A stretch of DNA of 64,000 nucleotides from an uncultured Veillonella sp. (GTDB lineage Bacteria; Bacillota; Negativicutes; Veillonellales; Veillonellaceae), in assembly GCA_900538355.1 (NCBI GenBank), contig UPXS01000011.1, positions 1 through 64,000 on the forward strand. Reading direction: 5' to 3'. Under the pieces are notes generated by a model. The model was not told where the DNA came from and made no database searches. It was given only the letters and a program-made list of their open reading frames with translations. A program made the translations under genes and the position numbers. The first letter of the stretch is position 1; each line of letters begins with the position of its first letter. Below, in pieces: positions 50,095-59,393 of this stretch.

Positions 50095-51693
50095 CTAGTT
50101 AGGTTTTGCATATTTTGCCATACATAAGATAGCCGTTTCGGCTCCATCAAGGGCTGCACTCATAATACCGCCTGCATAGCCAGCGCCTTCACCCATAGGG
50201 TAGAATCCACCTACAGTTGGAGAAACGCGTTCTTCATTACGCCCCATGCGTAGTGGTGCTGAGGTACGCGTTTCTACGCCCGTCATGCATACTGCAGGAT
50301 CATCAAATCCATGAATTCGTCGTCCCCAATATGGCAATGCCCGCTCCAATACAGATGTTACGAATGGTGGCAAGCAATCATGTAAATCGCAATTTACTAC
50401 GCCTGGTTCATAGCTATATGTGCTATCTTGTACGCTTGGTGCTGGTGAAAGCCCCAAAAATTGGCCTACAGTCTGAGCTGGCGCATGGAAGTTAGAGCCA
50501 CCCAATTCATATGCCTTGCGCTCCCATTCACGTTGGAAAGCAACCCCATCTAGAGGATGATTACCAAAATCTTCTGGACCTACGTTAACTACAATAGCAC
50601 TGTTCGCAACACCACTATCACGAGCATATAGGCTCATGCCATTAACAACAACACCGCCATTTTCAGAGGCAGATGCCACAACTTGACCACCTGGGCACAT
50701 ACAGAAGCTATACGCTGTACGGCCTGTTTCTTTATCATGGTACACAAGGGAGTATTCTGCGGCACCAAGGCCCAAACTGGAAGGTTCTACACCATATTGG
50801 GACTCGTCGATAACAGCTTGATCATGCTCTATTCGAACACCAATAGCAAATGGTTTTGCTGTCATTTCTACATTGCGTTTATGTAGCATTGCATACGTAT
50901 CACGTGCACTATGACCGACACCAGAAAGCACAACCGTCGTATCGATTCGCTCGCTGCCATTAACTTCAACACCAACGATACGATCATTTTCAATGAACAA
51001 ATCGGTTACTTTGGCGCCAAAGCGAACTTCACCGCCCCACTCAATGATGCGTTCACGCATAGCTTTTACCATGGTACGCAACTTATCTGTACCTACGTGA
51101 GGTTTATGTTTATATAAGATTTCTTCAGGTGCTCCAAATTCAACAAAGTATTTGGAGATTTCGTGCAACCTAGGATGAGTAACGCGAGTTGTCAATTTAC
51201 CATCTGAGAAGGTACCTGCACCACCTTCGCCAAATTGTACATTCGATTCAGGCTTAAATACGCCCTCTTTCCAAAATGTTTCTACATCTTGGCTACGAGT
51301 GTCGACGTCTTGGCCTCGTTCAAGAACGATTGGACGGTACCCTTCACGAGCTAGGTAAAAGGCTGCAAGCATACCTGCCGGACCAAATCCCATCACCACA
51401 GGACGATGTGCTAAAGGTACATTACCATATACGATAGGTTCCGGATCTTCTGGAGTGAACACAGATACATCCTTTTGTTTACCTAGTTTTTTCATGATTT
51501 GAGCTTCTTTATGAACCTCAACAAACAAAGTATATACAAATACAATATTAGGTTTTTTACGAGCATCTACAGCACGTCGCACAACGTGAATTGTTTCAAT
51601 GGCGCCACGTAGCTGGGGATATTTCTTTTCTACAATCTCTTTAATATCCGACTTGACCGTCACGGCCACGCGGAGATTTATTATTCTAATCAT
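50095..51693 (-). CDS. FAD-dependent oxidoreductase (COG2509 type)
   Basis: Uncharacterised NAD(P)/FAD-dependent protein of 532 residues. An N-terminal basic domain (about 1-85, with ETIHVVRRAVDARKKPNIVFVYT) precedes the Rossmann motif PVVMGFGPAGMLAAFYLAREGYRPIVLERG, then VQFGEGGAGTFSDGKLTTR, ALDGAETAILC near the C terminus and MCPGGQVVASASENGGVVVNGMS. These features define the COG2509 family, conserved beside cell-wall genes in many Firmicutes, with unknown substrate. It lies between cdaR and glmM on the same strand. Confidence 0.88.
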   Translation of the reverse strand: MIRIINLRVAVTVKSDIKEIVEKKYPQLRGAIETIHVVRRAVDARKKPNIVFVYTLFVEVHKEAQIMKKLGKQKDVSVFTPEDPEPIVYGNVPLAHRPVVMGFGPAGMLAAFYLAREGYRPIVLERGQDVDTRSQDVETFWKEGVFKPESNVQFGEGGAGTFSDGKLTTRVTHPRLHEISKYFVEFGAPEEILYKHKPHVGTDKLRTMVKAMRERIIEWGGEVRFGAKVTDLFIENDRIVGVEVNGSERIDTTVVLSGVGHSARDTYAMLHKRNVEMTAKPFAIGVRIEHDQAVIDESQYGVEPSSLGLGAAEYSLVYHDKETGRTAYSFCMCPGGQVVASASENGGVVVNGMSLYARDSGVANSAIVVNVGPEDFGNHPLDGVAFQREWERKAYELGGSNFHAPAQTVGQFLGLSPAPSVQDSTYSYEPGVVNCDLHDCLPPFVTSVLERALPYWGRRIHGFDDPAVCMTGVETRTSAPLRMGRNEERVSPTVGGFYPMGEGAGYAGGIMSAALDGAETAILCMAKYAKPN

Positions 51694-51839
51694 ATGTTAC
51701 CTATTAAAGCTATCCTTTCAGAATAGACTACATCTATATTATTTGACCTAAATTCTTTATCACTGACCTATTAGAAAATGGTCATACATCTTTATTATAC
51801 AACACTACCATAAAAGCTAATATATGAATAATAAAAGAA

Positions 51840-51875
51840 ACCCTAATAGAGTTATACATTATACTCTATTAGGGT
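51840..51875 (-). terminator. Terminator after cdaR
   Basis: ACCCTAATAGAG / CTCTATTAGGGT with a 12-base loop followed by TTCTTTTATT on the minus strand, ten bases past the cdaR stop. It separates cdaA-cdaR from the FAD gene and glmM. Confidence 0.82.
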
Positions 51876-51884
51876 CTTTTTAAA

Positions 51885-52805
51885 CTACGTAGTTTTCTTT
51901 TGAATATCTACCTTAACATGTACGGTTGTAACATTACTATTTACACCGCTTGGTAATACTAGGTTGTAATTACCTTGAATGCCCTTGGTTGCACCAGTGA
52001 GGTCGATTGGTTCTGTTTGAATTTCTGTAACAGAATCGATTATTTCTTCGCGGCCAGTCACAGTCAATTGAGTCGGTGTAACAGATATGGATTTTACTTC
52101 ATATCCATCTGCTACAGAACCTGCAGTTGGTACTGTAATAGGCACTGCTTTATCCTTACGCAATAAGTTTAATTCATATTGGGCTTGACCTTGGTTTGGA
52201 TTAATATGTACATCTAGCACATTGCCAGCTGCATCCCAAGCCTCTAAGTTACTAACAGCACTAAAGTTCTTGGTTTGACCAGCGATATTAACCTTCATAA
52301 CAACCTTATTAACGGCGTTAACAAGCTGTTTACGACCAGATACAGTTACCTCTTTCGGTACAATAGTTACTGACTTGAGAGCAACATCGTCGGAGAACTT
52401 ACCAATTGGAAGAATTTCAACTGGTATTTTTCGTTCCGCATATTCGTCTACATTAATTGTTATAGTATCAGGCTTAACCTCAACAAGGCTCATCCCCGCT
52501 GGCGGTGTAAATCCGATTGTCACATTATTTTGACCTGGTTTCACACCCGATGCATCAATGTAAGCGCGAAGATTATCTGCTTTTATAGACATAATCGTAT
52601 CGCGAGGACCTGAAAGCACAATACGTGCTACATCAGGTGCATCTTCTATAATATAATGAGAGTCAAGATTTTGAACTTGAACAGGTACAGTATAGGTTAC
52701 CTCCATCACAGGGTTCTGATCTCGCATGATAAAGAACCACATGACGATGGCCGCTAACAAAGATAATAGCTTAGCAGGCCAATTGCGTTTCAAATGTATC
52801 ATCAT
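51885..52805 (-). CDS. cdaR: CdaR (YbbR) regulator of diadenylate cyclase
   Basis: Single-pass membrane protein of about 306 residues: an N-terminal helix (KLLSLLAAIVMWFFIM) and tandem extracytoplasmic YbbR domains, here three or four repeats with the DEYAERKIPVEI-like and VSPTQLTVTGREEIIDSV-like strands (compare TVSGRKQLVNAVNKV and LTVTGREEIIDSVTEI). It binds and modulates CdaA. Its ATG overlaps the cdaA stop (ATGA), with GGGGGG upstream, so the two are translationally coupled. Confidence 0.93.
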   Translation of the reverse strand: MMIHLKRNWPAKLLSLLAAIVMWFFIMRDQNPVMEVTYTVPVQVQNLDSHYIIEDAPDVARIVLSGPRDTIMSIKADNLRAYIDASGVKPGQNNVTIGFTPPAGMSLVEVKPDTITINVDEYAERKIPVEILPIGKFSDDVALKSVTIVPKEVTVSGRKQLVNAVNKVVMKVNIAGQTKNFSAVSNLEAWDAAGNVLDVHINPNQGQAQYELNLLRKDKAVPITVPTAGSVADGYEVKSISVTPTQLTVTGREEIIDSVTEIQTEPIDLTGATKGIQGNYNLVLPSGVNSNVTTVHVKVDIQKKTT

Positions 52806-53614
52806 TTTTTTGCCCCCCATTTCCACATACCAGTAATGGTTTGACGAGGGCGTTCCATAAATGTACGCAACGCTTCTTTAATTTGATCTTCCGGTAAATG
52901 ACGATAAATATGACCGCCATAGGTATACGAAATTGTCCCCGTTTCCTCACTGACAACAACAACGACAGCATCTGTTTGTTCAGATAAACCGATGGCTGCA
53001 CGGTGACGCGTACCAAGTTCAGTACTCAATGTACGGTCTTCAGTTAGTGGCAACAAACAACCAGCTGCACGAATACGGCCATCGCGGATGATTAGCGCCC
53101 CATCATGAAGTGGCGTACTAGGAACGAAAATATTTTTAATTAATTCACGGCTTAACACAGCATCAATCAAAATGCCTGTGTCTACAAAGTCATTAAGGCC
53201 CACTTCACGTTCAAAAACAATAAGAGCCCCTGTATGCTCACGAGACATAACGCGAGCTGCCGCCATCACTTCATTGATGGCCATGTCCATTTCCTCTTCG
53301 TTAACATTCTGTGCCTTGCTAAAAATTCGGCCACGGCCCAATTGTTCTAAAGCACGGCGCAATTCCGGTTGGAATACTACAGGCAATGCGAAGAGAAGAA
53401 CAGTCATACTTTGTTGCAAAATCCAATTGATAACATATAGATTTAGCAAATGACTCAATAAGTTTAGAATTGCCAACATAACGAGACCTTTCAAAAGAGA
53501 AACGGCCCGTGTATCTTTAAGCAATTTATATAAGTAATAAATACCTACAGCAACGATTAAGATATCAGCGATATCAAGAAGCCTAAAGGTATGTATAAGT
53601 GCGTCAATATGCAT
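52802..53614 (-). CDS. cdaA: Diadenylate cyclase CdaA
   Basis: Membrane-bound DAC enzyme of 270 residues that makes c-di-AMP. Three N-terminal transmembrane helices (about 12-75: ADILIVAVGIYYLYKLL, SLLKGLVMLAILNLLSHLL, ILQQSMTVLLFALPVVF) precede the DAC domain with the catalytic motifs LHDGALIIRDGRI and LGTRHRAAIGLSE. C-di-AMP controls potassium, osmolyte and wall homeostasis. It heads a transcript with cdaR; glmM lies two genes further on, matching the conserved cdaA-cdaR-glmM module. Confidence 0.97.
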   Translation of the reverse strand: MHIDALIHTFRLLDIADILIVAVGIYYLYKLLKDTRAVSLLKGLVMLAILNLLSHLLNLYVINWILQQSMTVLLFALPVVFQPELRRALEQLGRGRIFSKAQNVNEEEMDMAINEVMAAARVMSREHTGALIVFEREVGLNDFVDTGILIDAVLSRELIKNIFVPSTPLHDGALIIRDGRIRAAGCLLPLTEDRTLSTELGTRHRAAIGLSEQTDAVVVVVSEETGTISYTYGGHIYRHLPEDQIKEALRTFMERPRQTITGMWKWGAKK

Positions 53615-53640
53615 AAAAATAGCTCCTTATACAAAAAAAT

Positions 53641-53670
53641 AAGGTACAACCAACTACTTGGCTGTACCTT
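53641..53670 (-). terminator. Terminator of the molybdenum hydroxylase operon
   Basis: AAGGTACA / TGTACCTT extended by ACCAA/TTGGC, followed by ATTTTTTTG on the minus strand. It separates the hydroxylase operon from cdaA. Confidence 0.8.
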
Positions 53671-53744
53671 ATATTTTAACTCATTTTAGAAGCACTGTAA
53701 ATTTATAAACAATTATAAGATATGATTTTTCTATAGTTATAGAC

Positions 53745-54059
53745 TTAAATATTTTGTGTTTCAATCCACACATCCATCTGTCCGCCACACACCATACCTT
53801 CTTTGACAGCTACATCATCATCTAAAAGGACTTCGATACGACGATGTGCTTCTTTTTTATTCAAAGAATCAACAGCACTTAGGCGAATTTCATTTTCAGC
53901 GCGACCACCACCGATGGTACCAAAGATAGATCCATCCGGGAATACTACCATAGATGTGCCAGCCTTACGTGGTGTAGAACCACGGGTAAATAAAATTGTA
54001 GCTACAGCTAGTGTTTCATTTTTACGAGCACTTAAATATTCAATAAACTCACGATTCAT
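53745..54059 (-). CDS. XdhC/CoxI N-terminal domain protein
   Basis: A 104-residue stand-alone XdhC_CoxI domain: LAVATILFTRGSTPRKAGTSMVVFPDGSIFGTIGGGRAENEIR and the C-terminal CGGQMDVWIE. XdhC proteins insert the sulfurated molybdenum cofactor into hydroxylases. Usually this domain is fused to a Rossmann domain; here that part is a separate gene just upstream (54049-54777), and the two overlap by 11 bases. So XdhC is split, with the C-terminal half translated first. Last gene of the operon. Confidence 0.88.
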   Translation of the reverse strand: MNREFIEYLSARKNETLAVATILFTRGSTPRKAGTSMVVFPDGSIFGTIGGGRAENEIRLSAVDSLNKKEAHRRIEVLLDDDVAVKEGMVCGGQMDVWIETQNI

Positions 54060-54777
54060 GGCTCACTCTACCTTTCCGCAATGAGCCGCCTTTTTTACCA
54101 CGCACCACTGCCAAATATTCGCTAACGATAGATAATGCAATCTCCTCAGGAGTTTGTGCACCTAAGTCTAGACCAATTGGTGCATATACCATATCTAACT
54201 CTTCTTGCGTCCAACCTTGTTCACGCAATACTTCAAATGCATAATGAATACGCTTTTGACTGCCCATAACACCCATATAGGTTGGCAAGTAGTCGCGCAA
54301 TTGTTCTAAACATACATTGTCATACTCATGAGCACGTGTAACAATGATAAAACCATTATATTCATCAAGAGGTAGATCATTTTTAAAGTTTTCTAAGGGC
54401 AAGCATTTACGAGTTACGCGCTCGTCAAAGAATTCAGGAACTACATATTCTGGACGGTCATCTACAACAGTAACACGACACCCAATGAATAGTAATAAAT
54501 CTGTAATAGCACGGCTCACATGACCAGCGCCTAATACAAGAACAGACGGATCATTTTCTACAGGTTGTACGAAACATTCAACTTCGCCTACCATGCACAA
54601 AGAATTAAGCTTTGCTTTATCTACCATAAAGCCTTCAATTGGTGTGCCATACAAAACACTACCATCTTCAGCATAGATTGCTTTATCCCCTTGACGAGGA
54701 CCAGATAATACAGTAACCATCAATGTAGTTTCTGTAAGCTGAAGACGGTCTTTCATCACATCATAGATCGTTTCCAT
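54049..54777 (-). CDS. XdhC Rossmann-domain protein
   Basis: XdhC-like protein of 242 residues with the C-terminal XdhC Rossmann domain: SVLVLGAGHVSRAITDLLLFIGCRVTVVDDRPEYV, YNGFIIVTRAHEYDNVCLEQL, YMGVMGSQKRI and YAPIGLDLGAQTPEEIALSIVSEYLAV. The first 85 residues are degenerate for the CoxI domain, which is supplied by the next gene. Related to the EF2563-like proteins seen with selenium-dependent hydroxylases. The start at 54777 follows AAAGGAATCAAG and overlaps yqeB by 17 bases. Confidence 0.86.
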   Translation of the reverse strand: METIYDVMKDRLQLTETTLMVTVLSGPRQGDKAIYAEDGSVLYGTPIEGFMVDKAKLNSLCMVGEVECFVQPVENDPSVLVLGAGHVSRAITDLLLFIGCRVTVVDDRPEYVVPEFFDERVTRKCLPLENFKNDLPLDEYNGFIIVTRAHEYDNVCLEQLRDYLPTYMGVMGSQKRIHYAFEVLREQGWTQEELDMVYAPIGLDLGAQTPEEIALSIVSEYLAVVRGKKGGSLRKGRVSHES

Positions 54778-55573
54778 CTTGATTCCTTTCATAATCCCAT
54801 GCAGTAACGGCTTCTAAAACGCCGCCACCAACGGCTAGGGATTTATCTGAAATACTATAACAATGAGATTCTTCACAACGAGCATCTACATCGGCCAATT
54901 TAAAATGGTCCGATACGATGAGCCCGCTCTTAAGAATACCTCTAAGAATACCTGTAATTTTAGTGCGTACCGGCTCTTCATCTACATAGCCAATGACTTC
55001 ATTAGCTTGTACAGAATCACCTATATGGCGCTTTGCTGTAAACAGACCAGCCTTTGGTGAGTGAATAACACGCTCATGAGTATAACCACCGACATTACCG
55101 GGAATGCCCGTATTAGGTTGCGCTGGACCATCGTAGATACAGCGACCTAAATAATGGCCGCGCATAGTTTCAATAACCACATCCACGTCATCCCCTGCAG
55201 TAAATCCAGGCCCTACACCAATAACGAGCTCTGCATCATCACGTTTAGTACCAAGATTCTTCTTGCTTAAGATGGCATCTACAACAATGGCTGGTTTTAA
55301 TGTATCTAATAACTCTTCATAGGAGCTAGTTACTACAGGAATAACACCTTGTGCCAATGTATCCTTTGCTTCGCTAAGGGTTACATGACGAGCTACAAAG
55401 CGTTCCAAAATCATTTCTCCACGATGCACGGCATTACCGTAACATACTTCACGGCGAATCATGGTAGGAATAGCGATTTCGTTAATCACTACCGGATAGC
55501 CTGCACGTTTCAATCTATATACAGCGCCAGAAGCGATATCTCCGCCTCCACGCATAAGCACTAATGGTTTCAT
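54761..55573 (-). CDS. yqeB: Selenium-dependent molybdenum hydroxylase protein YqeB
   Basis: YqeB family (EF2570-associated, TIGR03309 type) protein of 270 residues: VLMRGGGDIASGAVYRLKRAGYPVVINEIAIPTMIRREVCYGNAVHRGEM, VVDAILSKKNLGT, VIGVGPGFTAGDDVDVVIETMRGHYLGRCIYDGPAQPNTGIPGNVGGYTHERV. It co-occurs strictly with SelD and selenium-dependent hydroxylases and is thought to act in placing the labile selenium on the Mo cofactor. It overlaps mocA by 4 bases (ATGA). Confidence 0.92.
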   Translation of the reverse strand: MKPLVLMRGGGDIASGAVYRLKRAGYPVVINEIAIPTMIRREVCYGNAVHRGEMILERFVARHVTLSEAKDTLAQGVIPVVTSSYEELLDTLKPAIVVDAILSKKNLGTKRDDAELVIGVGPGFTAGDDVDVVIETMRGHYLGRCIYDGPAQPNTGIPGNVGGYTHERVIHSPKAGLFTAKRHIGDSVQANEVIGYVDEEPVRTKITGILRGILKSGLIVSDHFKLADVDARCEESHCYSISDKSLAVGGGVLEAVTAWDYERNQDGNDL

Positions 55574-56292
55574 AATGCCTCACTTTCACGTTCTTTTAAA
55601 CGCTCAAAATCATCGGGTGTATCGATATCATATCCAATATCGTCACGAATCCATAGTTTGATAACATGGTCTTTACCATCACCACGAATGATGGTCTTGC
55701 CCCCTTGGTCCCCTTGGATATGTTGTAAAGGTTCAAACCAATGCGAACCAAAGAGAACCGGATTTCCCGACTGATAATTCGCCCCATAATGCGGGACGAC
55801 GATAGTTTTCGAATGAAAGTTATCACTAAATGCACTAATAACCTGATGTACAACATCCCTCGTCAATAGTGGTTGATCCCCTACAGAACAAAGAATGCCA
55901 TCTAGCGGTATCGGTGATTTTTCTACCAAATAACATACTCCTATCGCTATGGACAGACCCTGTCCACGCTCAGGATGTTCATTCCGAACTACTTTGAACC
56001 CATAGCTTGTAACAATAGGTTCCAATTTTTCATGATCGTCACCAGTAACCGCTACAAAAGGTAGTTTACAGAATTCAGTAGGTTTTACATAATCTTCCCA
56101 TCCACAATGAAGAGCCCCACAGACCGCATCTAAAACAGTTTTACCACGCCAGGGTAAAAGCTGCTTATTACACCCCATGCGCTTGGATTGTCCCCCTACG
56201 AGGAGGACGATACCAATATGCAAAGGGCGACGGTCTATGGGGTCTCTCATGGGACTGAAAGCGCTATTAGATTTTGCTTTCACATAAGTCAT
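55570..56292 (-). CDS. mocA: Molybdenum cofactor cytidylyltransferase-like NTP transferase
   Basis: MobA/MocA-type nucleotidyltransferase of 240 residues: VLLVGGQSKRMGCNKQLLPWRGKTVLDAV (nucleotide loop and lysine), ERGQGLSIAIGVCYLV, CSVGDQPLLTRDVVHQVI and SGNPVLFGSHWFEPLQHIQGDQGGKTII. It probably forms the molybdopterin cytosine dinucleotide used by xanthine dehydrogenase-family enzymes; the YgfJ-like subfamily sits with YqeB/YqeC in selenium systems. Between yqeC and yqeB on one strand. Confidence 0.9.
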   Translation of the reverse strand: MTYVKAKSNSAFSPMRDPIDRRPLHIGIVLLVGGQSKRMGCNKQLLPWRGKTVLDAVCGALHCGWEDYVKPTEFCKLPFVAVTGDDHEKLEPIVTSYGFKVVRNEHPERGQGLSIAIGVCYLVEKSPIPLDGILCSVGDQPLLTRDVVHQVISAFSDNFHSKTIVVPHYGANYQSGNPVLFGSHWFEPLQHIQGDQGGKTIIRGDGKDHVIKLWIRDDIGYDIDTPDDFERLKERESEAL

Positions 56293-56298
56293 GAGTAC

Positions 56299-57057
56299 CT
56301 ACCGACATTGAATAATGCGACGGATTTCGCAACTTGCTTTATATCCATCAGCTAAGATGATAGCGGAAATGTCGCTATCTACAATGTGATCAATAAAATC
56401 ATCAATGATGCGATGTTGTACCGTTTCATATCCAGTACAGAAGAGTATTTTTTTACCTTTACTGTATTGGAATAAGCCTTGTTTATGAAGCACAAGATCG
56501 GCCAACATGCGCGGTGTTACAATGGCACCCATATCGCGTTTCACGATATCTTGAACGAGCTCGATATTATGCACATGTTCATCATCTAGTGGGGCCCCTA
56601 ACATTTGCAAATTCACTAGACCAATGGTGGTCCTTGTAAGAGATGGGATAACTGGCTCGGTCGTCTTAGGCGCCTTAAGCCATTTTTCCTTTGCCCCATC
56701 GGCTTCTACTACAATTTGCCAGTTCGGATGTAACTTTGCTAAACCATCGATAAGATCACAATCTAAGGAGTCTACTTTTGTTCCTGTAATTCCAGAGAAC
56801 CACGCACCACAATATCCACGCAACACACGATCACTACAATATTCATCTGCTTCATTAATATTTCGAGTATAAATCGGTTCATAATGAGCTACTTGAGATT
56901 CATAGAGTCGAGTCGTAGTCGTAACTACGATGGGCTGACCTTTCAGCCGTCCATATTCTACTAATTTTGAAAGCACAGTCGTTTTACCGCCAGCCCCAAC
57001 AAGGGCCACGATTCCCGGCTGAATCAATCGATTCCAATAGGATGTTTGTGATGTCAT
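56299..57057 (-). CDS. yqeC: Selenium-dependent hydroxylase accessory protein YqeC
   Basis: YqeC family (TIGR03172 type) P-loop protein of 252 residues: Walker A VALVGAGGKTTVLSKLVEYG, TTTTRLYESQ, VVEADGAKEKWLKAPKTTEPVIPSLTRTTIGLVNLQMLGAPLDDEHVHN. It co-occurs with SelD, YqeB and selenium-dependent molybdenum hydroxylases. A nucleotide-dependent role in cofactor selenation is proposed but unproven. It lies 41 bases after the large hydroxylase subunit, with ATAAGGAGGCC upstream. Confidence 0.93.
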   Translation of the reverse strand: MTSQTSYWNRLIQPGIVALVGAGGKTTVLSKLVEYGRLKGQPIVVTTTTRLYESQVAHYEPIYTRNINEADEYCSDRVLRGYCGAWFSGITGTKVDSLDCDLIDGLAKLHPNWQIVVEADGAKEKWLKAPKTTEPVIPSLTRTTIGLVNLQMLGAPLDDEHVHNIELVQDIVKRDMGAIVTPRMLADLVLHKQGLFQYSKGKKILFCTGYETVQHRIIDDFIDHIVDSDISAIILADGYKASCEIRRIIQCR

Positions 57058-57098
57058 AAAACCAGGCCTCCTTATAAAGGAAAAGTAAATAGAAACCT

Positions 57099-59393
57099 CT
57101 ATACTTTATATTTCTCGTCCATAGCCATAAATACCTTCTCAGGTGTCATAGGTAATGTACGAACGTCCGCACCAACTGCATTTTTAATAGCATGTTGAAT
57201 AGCTGGACTAGCCGTATTAATAACAACTTCACCAATAGATTTAGCGCCAAATCCGCCTGTCGGTTCGTAAGATTCTACAAAGTCTACATGTAACTCACCG
57301 ATATCTTGACGGGTTGGAATTTTATAAGTCATAAGATTATTAGTCTCTAAACGACCATTGCTGGAATAACGCACATCTTCATATAGTGCCATACCGATAG
57401 CTTGTACCACGCCACCTTCAACTTGAACGCGAGCCAATTTAGGGTTAATAACAGTACCGCAATCGATACAAGAATATGTATGAAGAGGAATAACCTTACC
57501 AGTTTGTTTATCTACTTTCACCTCTGCAATAGTTGCCATGAATGGAGGTGGGGATGTATGACTGCCCCATGTAGCAAAACCAGACAATTGTTCAGCATTA
57601 ACGCCTACCAATAATTTTGGAGCCAATTGATGGATATCCATTGTTTGGGAACCATCTTTTGTAGTAGCTACAACGCCATCAAAGTCGATGTTTTCTACAT
57701 CTGTATTGAAGAATTGAGCAAACTTAGCGATAATCTTAGTGCGTAATTCTTCAGCAGCCATCTTAGCAGCCGTACCAGTTACGTATGTTGTACTAGACGC
57801 ATAGGAACCTGGGTCAAATGGTACGATGTCTGTATCGGATTCGACAACAGTCATGTATTCCATCGGACAACCAATTACTTCGCAAGCCATTTGGGTCAAT
57901 ACAGTATTAGAACCCATGCCCATATCGGAGGAGCCAGTGTACAATGTATAGTTACCATCATCACCAAGGCGAATTTCTACAGATGCTACGTCAATATTAG
58001 CAACGCCAGAGCCTTGCAATGCCAACGCCATACCGAGGCCGCCACGGTAGCGTTCATCGATATCCCAAGAATGAGGACGTTCATCCCAACGTGCCATTTC
58101 TTTTACGCGATTTACAGTGTCTTGGAACAAACCAGAATCAAGATATTCATCTGGAGCGTATACCAAGCTTTGTTCACCTTGAGCAATCAAGTTTTTTTGA
58201 CGCAATTCAGCAGGGTCTACACCCATTTTGTCCGCCAAGTTATTAACTGCACACTCTAAAGGCCACAACGCTTCAGTAGCACCATAACCACGGAATGCAC
58301 CGCCTGGTGTATGGTTCATGTATACGCCTTCTGTACCATAGTGAATTGCTGTCGCTTTATTGTATAAAGGAATAGACTTATGCTCACCAGCTGTAGTTGT
58401 AGTGAAACAGTGAGTTGCATGAGCACCAGCGTCAGTAATGGAATCCATATCAATGACCTTGATAATACCATCTTTTGTAGCACCTACGCGGATTTTCCAT
58501 TCACGAGCATGACGTGTAGTAGAGCAAGTTTGCGCTTCTGTACGATCGTATAAGAGATAGCAAGGTTTCTTCAATGTCCATGCTACGAAGGCTGTCATAA
58601 TTTCTGTACAAGCCGTTTGTTTAGAGCCAAAACCACCGCCGATACGAGGTTTGATTACACGAACCTTCGTTGCGGGAATACCAAGTGCACGCGCAATATG
58701 ACGGCGTACATGGAATACGATTTGCGTGGACGATACGATAACTACGCGGCCTAATGCATCTATATAACCAAAGCTTTGGAACGGTTCCATCGCTGTTTGG
58801 CGTGTCGCTTGGTCAAAGTAAGTACCTTCTACTACATAATCACATTTTGCAAGTTCAGCTTCAAGATCGCCAACTCGTTTATGATAAGATACACAAATAT
58901 TGCGTTTATAATCTTGACCTACAGGGATATTATTGTGAATATCATCTTCAGGGTGAACTACTGTTTCATGGTCGATAGCCGTATGCATATCGAGTACAGG
59001 TTTTTGCACTTCGTATTCAACCTTGATGAGAGGCATCGCTTTAAGTGCTGTAGCTTCATCTTTTGCAACAACAAGAGCCACTTCATCGCCTACATAACGA
59101 ACTACAGGATCCAAGATGAGAGCATCATAGGCAGATGGCTCTGGATATGTTTGACCTGCCAATGTAAAGCGAGTATTCGGCACATCTTCATGTGTGAAGA
59201 TTGCTTCAACGCCTGGAATCAATTTAGCTTTAGATGTATCGATAGATTTAATACGCGCCTGTGCATGAGGGCTACGAAGTACCTTAATAACGAGCGCATC
59301 TTTGGGAACAAAATCACCTGTATAAGATGGTTTACCAGACAAGATACCTTTATAGTCAACTTTGTCATAGGACTTACCGATGTGCTTATTCAT
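57099..59393 (-). CDS. Molybdenum hydroxylase large subunit (xanthine dehydrogenase family)
   Basis: Molybdopterin-binding subunit of 764 residues: an N-terminal a/b hammerhead (GKPSYTGDFVPKDALVIKVLRSPHAQARI), then the Mo-binding domains with QTAMEPFQSFGYI, IGGGFGSKQTACTEIMTAF, HTPGGAFRGYGATEALWPLE and the catalytic glutamate in GFGAKSIGEVVINTASPAI near residue 720. It hydroxylates purines or another aromatic heterocycle. YqeB, YqeC, MocA and XdhC downstream and SelD elsewhere indicate a cofactor with labile selenium, so purine/xanthine dehydrogenase is the most likely activity. Overlaps the 2Fe-2S gene by one base. Confidence 0.93.
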   Translation of the reverse strand: MNKHIGKSYDKVDYKGILSGKPSYTGDFVPKDALVIKVLRSPHAQARIKSIDTSKAKLIPGVEAIFTHEDVPNTRFTLAGQTYPEPSAYDALILDPVVRYVGDEVALVVAKDEATALKAMPLIKVEYEVQKPVLDMHTAIDHETVVHPEDDIHNNIPVGQDYKRNICVSYHKRVGDLEAELAKCDYVVEGTYFDQATRQTAMEPFQSFGYIDALGRVVIVSSTQIVFHVRRHIARALGIPATKVRVIKPRIGGGFGSKQTACTEIMTAFVAWTLKKPCYLLYDRTEAQTCSTTRHAREWKIRVGATKDGIIKVIDMDSITDAGAHATHCFTTTTAGEHKSIPLYNKATAIHYGTEGVYMNHTPGGAFRGYGATEALWPLECAVNNLADKMGVDPAELRQKNLIAQGEQSLVYAPDEYLDSGLFQDTVNRVKEMARWDERPHSWDIDERYRGGLGMALALQGSGVANIDVASVEIRLGDDGNYTLYTGSSDMGMGSNTVLTQMACEVIGCPMEYMTVVESDTDIVPFDPGSYASSTTYVTGTAAKMAAEELRTKIIAKFAQFFNTDVENIDFDGVVATTKDGSQTMDIHQLAPKLLVGVNAEQLSGFATWGSHTSPPPFMATIAEVKVDKQTGKVIPLHTYSCIDCGTVINPKLARVQVEGGVVQAIGMALYEDVRYSSNGRLETNNLMTYKIPTRQDIGELHVDFVESYEPTGGFGAKSIGEVVINTASPAIQHAIKNAVGADVRTLPMTPEKVFMAMDEKYKV

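Noticed and set aside
54863..55060. Small plus-strand ORF within yqeB
   Set aside because: Shadow frame without a ribosome binding site.
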